From: Bog-756 sp963741055
GTDB taxonomy: Bacteria > Actinomycetota > Acidimicrobiia > Acidimicrobiales > RAAP-2
Length of the DNA stretch: 64,000 nucleotides
Direction of reading: 5' to 3'
Assembly (NCBI GenBank): GCA_963741055.1
Contig: CAVUGU010000009.1
Location: 62,001-126,000 of the forward strand
Of the stretch, positions 1-7,093 are shown piece after piece. The position numbers and the translations under genes were made by a program. The number at the start of each line of letters is the position of its first letter. The first letter of the stretch is position 1. A model generated the notes under the pieces. That model searched no databases, was not told where the DNA came from, and saw nothing but the letters and a program-made list of their open reading frames with translations.

Positions 1-229
1 GCCGGGTGAGCCCCGCCCCGTAGCTGCCGGTGCCCTCGACACCGACCAGCTCGACGGGCCCGAAGCCCTGGAGCCAGCGCAAGCAGGGCCCGATAGCCCG
101 ACGGGCGTCGTCTCGAAGCTCTCGATGCCAAGCAGGGCTCCCCGCTCGTCGAGGGCGGCGGCCACGTGGACGTCGAGGTGCGTGTCGACCCCTCCGGTGA
201 TCGCTTCGCGCAATATTGGTCATCGTCAT
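1..229 (-). pseudogene. IS110-family transposase, N-terminal fragment
   Basis: The reverse strand from an ATG at 227-229 encodes the start of an IS110-type (DEDD) transposase, recognisable by TGGVDTHLDVHVAAALDE and, after frame changes, VGVEGTGSYGAGL. It belongs to the same subfamily as the copy at 5454-6502, which has TGGIDTHGEVHVGAALDE and VGVEGTGSYGAGL, and both share the AAAGGAAGGGAT leader just before the start codon. The gene runs off the window edge. At least two or three frame changes occur in the first 220 bases, so it is either decayed or mis-sequenced. Confidence 0.8.
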
Positions 230-578
230 CCCTTCCTTTCGCTTGAGGTGGGTGACACCGCACCGGCGGGACGACGGACAGGACAGCGATGGGCCTGTGC
301 GGCAGGCTCCTATGAGGTCACTCCGTCCGACCGGTGGGTGTCGGGTGAGTGTCCGGGCCAGGCCGACGGATCGACTTCAGGACAGTCCGAAAGGACGTCA
401 GCCGGTTGATGGAGTCAGACCTGGCTCGGGCACTCACCCAACGCTGACCTGTTCGTCACCGAGGTGGTGGACCGTCAGCGGCTACGTCAATCCTCGCTGC
501 CGGTTCCACGGTTGTGGCCTGGCAAGCCGAATCGAGGCCGCTTCCCCGATGAGCCGAAGGAGGCTTCCCGCCTCTCCG
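230..578. other. Non-coding flank of the IS110 fragment; no gene seen
   Basis: I see no credible gene here. By family knowledge, the part next to position 230 would be the 5' non-coding end of the truncated IS110 copy, where IS110-group elements keep their non-coding RNA. No structure was identified with confidence. Confidence 0.4.
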
Positions 579-637
579 GTCTACTGCGGAACATGTTCCG
601 CAGTAGACGGACGCGGGCTGCGGAACAGGATCCGCAG
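579..637. promoter_or_regulatory. Perfect 30-bp palindrome plus a second half-site repeat
   Basis: Positions 579-593 and 594-608 are exact reverse complements with no spacer (half-site GTCTACTGCGGAACA). The inner half, CTGCGGAACA, recurs at 618-627, where CTGCGGA (618-624) pairs with TCCGCAG (631-637). The cluster ends about 40 bp before the small HTH gene at 677. That position fits an autoregulatory operator, but it could also be a recombination or excision site. The function is inferred; the symmetry is seen directly. Confidence 0.6.
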
Positions 638-676
638 GTGCGCACCTCGACGCGCTGCTGCAGTTAGTTTGCTGTG

Positions 677-879
677 ATGGCTAGAGAGGTCCTCGTCAGC
701 GAACTCGTCGGTACCGTCGAGATCGCGGAACGGGCCGGCGTTTCGGGGCCGAAGGTGGTCCACGACTGGCGACACCGGCACAAGGACTTCCCCAGACCCG
801 TGGCCAAGGTCGGTGCGCGAGCGTTTGGCGCTGGCGGGACGTGCATGCCTGGCTTCGAAAGACCGGCAGGATGAAGTGA
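677..879 (+). pseudogene. Small helix-turn-helix (MerR/AlpA-like) DNA-binding protein, frameshifted
   Basis: The ATG at 677 (or GTG at 674) opens a frame reading VGTVEIAERAGVSGPKVV, a winged-helix/MerR-type recognition helix, followed by HKDFPRPVAKVGAR. The frame then slips near 825-832. In the shifted frame the expected ending VWRWRDVHAWLRKTGR appears, with a stop at 877-879. The intact product would be about 67 residues, the usual size of the single-domain HTH proteins common in actinobacterial mobile regions. A palindrome array lies directly upstream. One indel explains the break, so it may be functional in the real genome. Confidence 0.6.
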
Positions 880-913
880 GCAGGCGACACGTCGTGTCAC
901 CTGTACGGAACCG

Positions 914-951
914 ACGAACTACCAGGTCACACTATGTGTCGGAGGAGGGAC
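914..951. repeat. Distal attachment-site repeat (att) of the integrative element
   Basis: This 38-nt stretch matches 8300-8337 in the same orientation with only two mismatches (934 versus 8320, and 946 versus 8332). The right-hand copy overlaps the last bases of tRNA-Leu(GAG) and its downstream flank, so the left copy looks like the duplicated attachment core made when an integrase-borne element inserted at the tRNA 3' end. Confidence 0.75.
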
Positions 952-1167
952 GCCACCACTCCCCGACTGGCGTATTCAACGGTGGGCGATGACGGCTAGG
1001 CCAGTCAAGGCCGGTCGAAGACGGCCCACAGGGGAAGCCTCGACGGGCCGGGGCGAACCGCAGGGGTAGTTCTTAAGGAGCCGGCGGGCGGCTCCTTAGT
1101 TGCGCTCCCCGGCCCAGATCCTCGTAAACGTCCGGCACTGAACCGGTGCATCCCCTACCGGCATGTC
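952..1167. other. Non-coding, with one strong hairpin
   Basis: No gene is apparent. Positions 1075-1083 (AAGGAGCCG) pair perfectly with 1089-1097 (CGGCTCCTT) around a 5-nt loop, and the flanking T/A pair extends the stem. There is no T-tract, so it may be a terminator-like or element-end structure. Confidence 0.5.
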
Positions 1168-1182
1168 TGAAGGAGCGGGGCC

Positions 1183-1528
1183 GTGTCAAGTAGGCAGCCT
1201 TTTGTTGATGTAGGCGTGGTGAACGTCTTGCCGTGGCTGGTCTATGGGCGCGATGGGAGGCGACAGCACGAGTCCGTCGATCGACGTCGCGGTGTTAACA
1301 GGTTGTTGTTGTCGGCACACGGAGTGCCGCTGGTGTCGCACCAAGGTCTCTCATCCACGAGATGGTGAGGAAGGGGCAGGCTCGGCTGCCAGGCATGTCT
1401 TCGTCGAGTGGCTCGGCATGGTGCGTTCCGGGCACCACCGGACGGGCTCAATCACTTAGACGGCGTCGCCACCTCGATGAGATGGGAGCCTTGCCGTTAG
1501 CCGAGCTCGCGTCCGGTGTGTCCGAGCG
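1183..1528 (-). ncRNA. Candidate bridge-RNA region of the IS1111-like element
   Basis: This roughly 346-nt stretch lies between the transposase stop and the subterminal repeat and has no convincing ORF. In IS1111-group elements the non-coding end downstream of the transposase is known to encode the structured RNA that guides recombination. Small hairpins are visible (for example GGCAC and GTGCC around a 5-nt loop near 1314-1328), but I could not define target- and donor-binding loops. The assignment rests on family architecture only. Confidence 0.35.
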
Positions 1529-2547
1529 TCACGCCGCCTTGGGCTCTTGGAGACAGCGGATCTCGCCGTCTCGGAGTGCCGTAGTAGACGAGCGTGAGAA
1601 CTTTGCGGGCGATGGCGACGTTGGCCCTCGTCTTCCCGCGTCGTTCGGCGATGGCGTGGAAGTGTCGCCGTGAACGCTTCACCCCCGTGGTAGCGGGCCA
1701 CCGCCTCGATGGCCGCCCACCGCACCAGACGAGATCCCTGCTTGGTGATGCGTCCCCGATGGACCTTGCCGTCGGACTCCCGGTGGATCGGGGTGAGCCC
1801 GGCCCAGGAGCACAGTGCCTGGGGGGAGTCGAAGCGGTGCACGTCGCCGATCTCGGCCACGAAGACGGCGGCGAACACCTTGCCCACCCCGTAGATGGCC
1901 TGGACGGCGTTGGTAGCCGGCATCGTCTTTGCACATCGAGTGGATGGTCCGGTCGAGCCGAGTCGATCTCCTCGTCGTAGGAGTGGACGAGGTCACGCAG
2001 CACGGCCAGTCGATGGTCGAAGGCATCGGGGAGCTCGAGGGCGTCGAACTGGGCGGTGCCGCTCTCACCCCACATGTCGTTGCGGACAGGGAAGGATCCC
2101 GTTCTTGGCCATCACCGCATGGGCCTGGGCCTTGATGCCGGTGCGCAGGTTGGACAGCTTGTAGCGGAATCGGACCAGCTCCCGGAGCTCCCTCGTCGCC
2201 GGCGGAGCGATCCAGGCCTCGGCCAGTCGACCCAGCCGCAACAGGTCGGCCAGGTCCCTGGCATCCCGCTCGTCGTTCTTCACCCGCCGGTGCCCCCAGT
2301 CGTTGCCGTGGGGGTTGGACAGGTGGACGACGTAGCCGTGTTCTTGGAGCAGATCGACCGCCCAGTACCAGCCGTAGGTGGCCTCGATGACCACGTGGCT
2401 GCCCTTGGGGGCCTTGCTCACTTCCTGGGCGAACCAGACCGGGTCATTGTTGATTCGGACGCAGTCGATCTTCTCGCCTGCCTCGTCCATCCGATAGATC
2501 ACCGAACGCCGTCGGTGCAGGTCGATGCCGACATATTCTTTACCCAT
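1529..2547 (-). pseudogene. IS110/IS1111-family DEDD transposase, frameshifted
   Basis: The start ATG at 2545-2547 follows a GGGAGG ribosome site. The N-terminal RuvC-like domain shows GIDLHRRRS (first Asp), VVIEATYGWYW (Glu) and NDERDARDLADLL (paired Asp). The C-terminal transposase_20 domain reads AIYGVGKVFAAVFVAEIGD, then ITKQGSRLVRWA, carrying the conserved serine. It ends in LRDGEIRCLQEPKAA and a stop at 1529-1531. Total length of about 340 residues is normal for the family. Four frame changes (near 2075, 1940, 1680 and 1570) interrupt it. Because essential genes in this window show the same kind of break, real inactivation is uncertain. Confidence 0.8.
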
Positions 2548-2691
2548 AGGGGCCTCCCTTCTTGTGGAACTGCTGTGCAAGCCCAGTCTCGATCGAGAGA
2601 GTGGAACTTTCACGGGGAGCGGAGGCCCCGCTCCTTCATCGCATCACTTCGGGGACCAGGAGTATCACGGGCCCGCCCGACCCGCAGGCGC

Positions 2692-2723
2692 GAACCGACC
2701 CCGGGGCCAGTCGGGGTCGGTTC
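2692..2723 (-). terminator. Strong hairpin downstream of the collagen-like gene
   Basis: Positions 2692-2703 (GAACCGACCCCG) and 2712-2723 form a perfect 12-bp stem with an 8-nt loop, about 30 bp beyond the stop codon of the minus-strand gene. There is no T-tract on that strand, so a stem-only terminator or mRNA-stabilising hairpin is likely. Confidence 0.5.
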
Positions 2724-2751
2724 TATTAGCGTGTCTTTAAATACTTGGGCG

Positions 2752-5043
2752 TTAGCCGTTCAACGAGTTGACCTCTGTGGCTGTAATTGAGGTGGTTGAC
2801 TGCGGCGTATTAGCACCATGCGCAGTGCATAGCACCCCGAAGCCCGAACCCCTATATCCATTAATAATTCCCGTTAGGGCGACGTTTACGTCGCCCGCTC
2901 CATTTGAATATGAGGCTGAGAAGAAACTTCCTGAATCGAGAACAGTGCCCACATCATCCTCCAAAATACAGTAATACCAGGGTTGTTCATTAGCGGTCGG
3001 ATTAGAAATGTCCGCGTGAGCATTGATTATATAATTACCGGCAAAACAAGGTGTAGATGGGACAGAGAGCGCCGCAATTTTCGTGGTCTGCTGTGGCCAA
3101 GTACCGCTGGGAACCACTCCACTCCCGTACCCGCAGGAGGCTGCATTTGCGCCAGCCGGACCCTGAGGTCCAGTTGCACCAGTTGCACCTGTCGCGCCGG
3201 TGGCACCCTGCGCGCCGGTGGCACCCTGTAGTCCCTGGGCTCCTGTCGCGCCGGTCGCACCGGTTGCACCCGTCGCACCCTTGATGTTTTTCCCGCTGTC
3301 GGTCCAGTTCCCACTCGAACAGGTCCAGACCTCGTCGGTGCTCAGGGCGATGTCGGTGTTTCCGCTCGTACAGCTTCCAGATGGGTTACCGGAACTGGTC
3401 GAAACACTCGTGCCGTTGGTCCCGTTGGTGCCAGCCGGGCCTTGGGCTCCGGTCGCACCAGTCGCACCGGTTCCGCCGGTTGCACCGGTCGCACCCTTGA
3501 TGTTTTTCCCGCTGTCGGTCCAGGTGCCGCCTGAGCAGCTCCAGACCTCGTCGGTGCTGAGCGCGAGGTCGCTATCCCCGTTGTTGCAGCTTCCTGACGG
3601 GCTGCCGGAGCTTGTGAAGAAGCTCGTGCCGTTGGGAGGAGCCGTGACGCCGTGCCCGATGCAGGTCTGCGGTGAGTAGGAGGAACTGTTGCTCCCGTCC
3701 GGGCAAATGGTGGAGTTCCAGTTCGCGCCGGTCAACGACGCTCCGGTGAGATTGGCACCGGTCAGGTTCGTGCCCGGCAAGTCGGCAAGGGTCATGTTGG
3801 TCCCGATCAGGAGGGCGTTGTTCAGGGCCGCGTCTCCCAGTCCGACGGCCGTCATGTTGGATCCAGACAGGTTGGCCACCTGCAAGTTGGCTCCTTGGAG
3901 TTGGGTGTTGGTCAGGTTGGCGCCGTAGACGTTGGCGTTCTGCAGTTGGGCGTTCTGCAGTTGGGCGTTGGCCAGGTCGGCGCCGTAAAGGGTGGCGCCG
4001 CTGAAGTTGATCCCGTTCAGGTTGCAACCGGCGAGGTCAATCCCCACGTAAGGAGTCGCCGAGCAAATGAGGACAGTCGCTGGTACGCCCTTCACATTCG
4101 AGCCGATGTCGCTCCACGTTCCGCCTGAGCAAGCCCAGAGCTCGTCAGAGTCACGGGCCAGGTCGGTGTCGCCCGTATGGCACGCTCCCGTCGGGGTTGA
4201 GGGAGAGGTCAGGAAATTCGCCCCGTTCGTGCCGGTTGCACCTTGCAGTCCCTGGGCTCCTGTCGCACCGGTTGCACCGGTTGCGCCGGTCGCACCCTTG
4301 ATGTTTTTCCCGCTGTCGGTCCAGGTGCCGCCTGAGCAGCTCCAGACCTCGTCGGTGCTCAGGGCGATATCGGTGTTTCCGCTCGTACAGCTTCCAGATG
4401 GGTTACCGGAACTGGTCGAGACACTCGTGCCGTTGGTCCCGTTGGTGCCAGCCGGGCCTTGGGCTCCGGTTGCACCGGTTGCGCCGGTTGCGCCTTGTAG
4501 TCCCTGGGCTCCTGTCGCGCCAGCTGCACCGGTAGCGCCTTGTAGTCCCTGGGCTCCCGTCGCGCCGGTTGCACCTTGTGGTCCCTGCGCACCTTGTGGT
4601 CCTGGTAGTCCCTGGGGACCCTGGCCCGGTGGCCCCTGTGCACCCATGATGTTCGCCCCGGTGTCGATCCAGGTGCCGCTTGAGCAGCTCCAGACCTCGT
4701 CGGTGCTGAGCGCGACGTCGGTGTTTCCGCTCGTACAGCTTCCAGATGGGTTACCGGAACTGGTAGCGACACTCGTGCCGTTCGTGCCGTTGGTCCCGTT
4801 TGTGCCATTCGTTCCGGGCGGACCCTGGGAACTCTGCGAGCTCCACGAAATCTTCGTCGCCCCCACTGGACACACAGGTGTCGACGTTCCCACGTGGGTC
4901 AGCTTGCCCAACTTCAGACAGGCGATATAAGTCGTCGCGCCTGCCGCTGACGCTTGTACGACGCCCATGCCGAAGGCCGTCCCCGCGGCAAGTAATGCTC
5001 CGATGACCAAGCAAACCGCGATCGACCTGCGTTTCATCTTCAT
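2752..5043 (-). CDS. Secreted mosaic protein: collagen-like triplets, Cys modules and pentapeptide repeats
   Basis: Product of about 763 residues. The ATG at 5041-5043, or a second ATG at 5035-5037 better spaced from GGGAGG, opens a signal peptide (MKMKRRS, then a hydrophobic run to about residue 33 ending SAAG). Gly-X-Y runs follow (GPPGTNG, GPQGLPG and long GATGATGAQG stretches). They alternate with five copies of a roughly 45-residue module, SGSCTSGNTD...STDEVWSCSGGTW, each with two cysteines. Residues about 330-450 are pentapeptide repeats (GANLTNTQLQGANLQVANLS). The last 100 residues form a distinct domain starting near SCGYGSGVVPSGTW. The role is unknown. Collagen-like bacterial proteins usually form extended trimeric surface or sheath fibres, so an exported structural or adhesive role is inferred. 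DNA at about 2760-3060 is visibly richer in A/T than its surroundings. It is cargo of the integrative element. Confidence 0.85.
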   Translation of the reverse strand: MKMKRRSIAVCLVIGALLAAGTAFGMGVVQASAAGATTYIACLKLGKLTHVGTSTPVCPVGATKISWSSQSSQGPPGTNGTNGTNGTNGTSVATSSGNPSGSCTSGNTDVALSTDEVWSCSSGTWIDTGANIMGAQGPPGQGPQGLPGPQGAQGPQGATGATGAQGLQGATGAAGATGAQGLQGATGATGATGAQGPAGTNGTNGTSVSTSSGNPSGSCTSGNTDIALSTDEVWSCSGGTWTDSGKNIKGATGATGATGATGAQGLQGATGTNGANFLTSPSTPTGACHTGDTDLARDSDELWACSGGTWSDIGSNVKGVPATVLICSATPYVGIDLAGCNLNGINFSGATLYGADLANAQLQNAQLQNANVYGANLTNTQLQGANLQVANLSGSNMTAVGLGDAALNNALLIGTNMTLADLPGTNLTGANLTGASLTGANWNSTICPDGSNSSSYSPQTCIGHGVTAPPNGTSFFTSSGSPSGSCNNGDSDLALSTDEVWSCSGGTWTDSGKNIKGATGATGGTGATGATGAQGPAGTNGTNGTSVSTSSGNPSGSCTSGNTDIALSTDEVWTCSSGNWTDSGKNIKGATGATGATGATGAQGLQGATGAQGATGATGATGATGPQGPAGANAASCGYGSGVVPSGTWPQQTTKIAALSVPSTPCFAGNYIINAHADISNPTANEQPWYYCILEDDVGTVLDSGSFFSASYSNGAGDVNVALTGIINGYRGSGFGVLCTAHGANTPQSTTSITATEVNSLNG

Positions 5044-5453
5044 GCCTCCCGCCGTGGAGCCCTTGCCCGCCGACTCAGGCTGCACCCTAGGCGAAGTGGT
5101 GACGCCGCGCTCATTCGTCGCTTGACACCTCGGGTAACGGGTGTTGCAACAGCTCCAAAGACTGCCCCTAAACACCAATGATGTTGTTGAGCTTCCGTGA
5201 GGGTCCACCGCCGAGTTGGCTGGTCCTCTGTATTTTCGGAAGCACCGGAGTGCTCGGCCTGACTTCAGATCAGCGGATGCACCGTTTGCATCTGCGCCCC
5301 GTCGGCCGGAGCTCCGGACCAACAGAGTCGAGGCGCGGCGCGCCCCGTTCCAGAGGGGGTGATGGGCCGGTCTGTTAAGAGCAGATCGACCCGCACCGTC
5401 ACTCCTTTCCGGGACGGCCGAGCCACCCCTCAACCGCTTAAGGAAAGGAAGGG
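5044..5453. other. Intergenic region between the collagen-like gene and an IS110 copy
   Basis: It contains the upstream region of the collagen-like gene (minus) and the 5' non-coding end of the IS110-type copy that starts at 5454. The leader CTTAAGGAAAGGAAGGGAT just before 5454 resembles that of the copy at 1-229. I see no protein gene. IS110-group elements keep their guide RNA in this 5' position, but no such structure was resolved. Confidence 0.45.
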
Positions 5454-6502
5454 ATGGCCATGACCATCGTAGAAGCTGCGCGTGCCGTCACCGGTGGAAT
5501 CGACACCCACGGCGAGGTCCACGTTGGCGCCGCCTTGGATGAGGTGGGCGGCCTGCTCGGCACCGAGTCATTCGATGCCACCCCGAGGGCTACTCGGCCC
5601 TGCTCTCCTGGCTGGCCGGCTTCGGTCGGGTCGGAAAGGTCGGTGTGGAAGGGACCGGTTCCTATGGCGCCGGGCTGGCCCGGTTCCTCGCCCGAGCGGG
5701 TGTCGAGGTGATCGAAGTCGACCGACACAACCGCCAGGACCGACGTCGCCAAGGCAAGTCCGATCCGATCGACGCGGTCGAGGCCGCCCGGGCTGCCCTG
5801 TCGGGACGGGCAGAGGGTCAGGGCGAAGTCGAGAGACGGTGCCGTCGAGGCCATCCGGGTCCTCGTGGTGGCCAAGCGCTCGGCCCGCCAGGCCCGGGTG
5901 AAGGCCCTCACCCAGATGCGCCAGCTGACCTTCACGGCCCCTGACCAGCTCCAATGCCGGATCAAGGGCCTGCCCACCCCGCAGTTCATCGCCGCCGCCA
6001 AAGGGACTGCGGCCGACGCGGTTCGGCCGACCCGGTGACGGCCGCCACCAAGGCCGCACTGTCGTCGCTGGCCCACCGCATCGATGACGCTCGACGAAGA
6101 GGTCACCCAGCTCGACGCCAGGATCACCCCGCTCCTCGAGGCCCACGCCCCGAGCTGCTGAACGTCTATGGCGTCGGCATCGACACCGCGGCCACCTTGC
6201 TCGTGACCGCCGGTGACAACCCCGAACGCCTCCGGTCCGAGGCCGCCTGGGCCCATCTGTGCGGGGTCTCGCCGCTGCAGGCCTCCTCGGGCAAGGTCAC
6301 CCGGCACCGGCTCAACCGGGGAGGCGATCGCCAGGCCAACCGGGCGCTCTGGATCATCGTGATCTCCCGGTTGGCCTCTGATCCCGAGACCCAGGCCTAC
6401 ATGGAGCGCCGGGTGAAGGAAGGTCGCTCCAAGCGCGAGATCATCCGCATGCTGAAGCGCTACGTCGCCCGCGAGGTCTATCGCCACCTACCTCGCGGCT
6501 GA
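5454..6502 (+). pseudogene. IS110-family transposase, multiply frameshifted
   Basis: The ATG at 5454 opens TGGIDTHGEVHVGAALDE. After a slip near 5585 the frame continues with EGTGSYGAGLARFLARAGV and KSDPIDAVEAARAAL (DEDD motifs). After further slips near 5825, 6015 and 6080 it continues with LNVYGVGIDTAATLLV and RGGDRQANRALWIIVISRL, ending in KRYVAREVYRHLPRG and a stop at 6500-6502. Full length is about 349 residues, normal for the family. It shares a subfamily with the truncated copy at 1-229 and is distinct from the IS1111-like copy at 1529-2547. An inverted repeat begins three bases after the stop. Confidence 0.8.
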
Positions 6503-6505
6503 ATC

Positions 6506-6587
6506 CCCGGACCATGGACCTGGCTCACATAACACCTGCCGTCGATCGAGACTGGCTTCTAACCGATCTGCCGGTCCATGGTCCGGG
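6506..6587. repeat. Perfect 15-bp inverted repeat after the IS110 transposase
   Basis: Positions 6506-6520 (CCCGGACCATGGACC) and 6573-6587 are exact reverse complements separated by 52 nt. It starts three bases after the transposase stop, so it is probably part of the right end of the element. Each arm itself contains a CCATGG palindrome. Confidence 0.6.
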
Positions 6588-6775
6588 CCCACCGAGATTC
6601 TCTGAGACGCGTGACCTGATAAGAGCTTGCCCTCTTCATCGTGTGGCCCGTCATTGGTCTGTCCGCTGTCTTCTTCTCCGAAATCCCCTCAAAAGGGCTT
6701 GACTTCATCCATAGGAGCATCGGCTCGGGGCGCGTTATTGGCAGGACCGTGACGCCACGTCGGCCGTAGTCCAGC

Positions 6776-6820
6776 CGTCAGGAGTCCTTGAGGGTGTCCA
6801 TTCGTCAGGATACCTTGACG
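6776..6820 (+). promoter_or_regulatory. Two tandem operator-like palindromes before the HTH-integrase genes
   Basis: CGTCAGGAGTCCTTGAGG (6776-6793) and CGTCAGGATACCTTGACG (6803-6820) are direct repeats 27 bp apart with three mismatches. The second is itself an imperfect palindrome with CGTCA...TGACG ends (14 of 18 positions symmetric). They end two bases before the ATG at 6823. Repressor or recombination-directionality-factor binding is the likely role; that is inference from position. Confidence 0.6.
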
Positions 6821-6822
6821 AC

Positions 6823-7083
6823 ATGCCGCAAATGACTCCCCCGCGGATGGTCCAAGAGGCCCTGAAGCTCTTGGAAAAGAGAGTCAACGATCCCACCCAG
6901 GCACTCGAGGCCGTTGCTCGTGTTCGCTCCTGGCTGATTCAGCTCGAAGCGAACTACGTGGCGGCCGCCCGAACGGAGGGCGTGAGCTGGTTCGGCATCG
7001 CGAAGGCGCTCGGTCGAAGCAAGCAGGCGGTTTGGGAGATGTACCACGACCCGACGCAGCCAGACGATCAGATCAATGGTTAA
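6823..7083 (+). CDS. Small helix-turn-helix protein preceding the integrase
   Basis: An 86-residue protein. The N-terminal half is helical (MVQEALKLLEKRVNDPTQAL). The C-terminal part carries a clear HTH, SWFGIAKALGRSKQAVWEMY, like the sigma-70 region 4 or AsnC-type fold seen in many short actinobacterial regulators. It ends at 7083, ten bases before the integrase start, so the two are probably cotranscribed. A pair of palindromes touches its start codon. Likely roles are control of integrase expression or excision. No family name can be given from sequence alone. Confidence 0.7.
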   Translation: MPQMTPPRMVQEALKLLEKRVNDPTQALEAVARVRSWLIQLEANYVAAARTEGVSWFGIAKALGRSKQAVWEMYHDPTQPDDQING

Positions 7084-7093
7084 GGGAGGCAGA

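Larger units (their letters stand above)
1168..2638 (-). mobile_element. IS1111-like insertion sequence (IS110 family) with subterminal inverted repeats
   Basis: A DEDD transposase gene (1529-2547, minus) lies between exact 15-bp inverted repeats at 1168-1182 and 2624-2638 (TGAAGGAGCGGGGCC and its complement). Short subterminal inverted repeats and a long non-coding region downstream of the transposase (1183-1528, about 346 nt) are the known hallmarks of the IS1111 subgroup of IS110. The true element ends lie a little outside these repeats and cannot be fixed from one copy. It sits inside the integrative element at 914-8337. Confidence 0.6.

Noticed and set aside
3200..4930. Long plus-strand open frames rich in Pro-Val-Ala opposite the collagen-like gene
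   Set aside because: They are the antisense shadow of Gly-Ala-Thr repeats; there is no start signal or known domain, while the minus strand has a signal peptide and recognisable repeats.
2750..4930. Repeat pattern resembling a CRISPR or tandem array
   Set aside because: Repeats are in frame, uneven in length and encode a protein module; no unique spacers of constant size and no cas genes.
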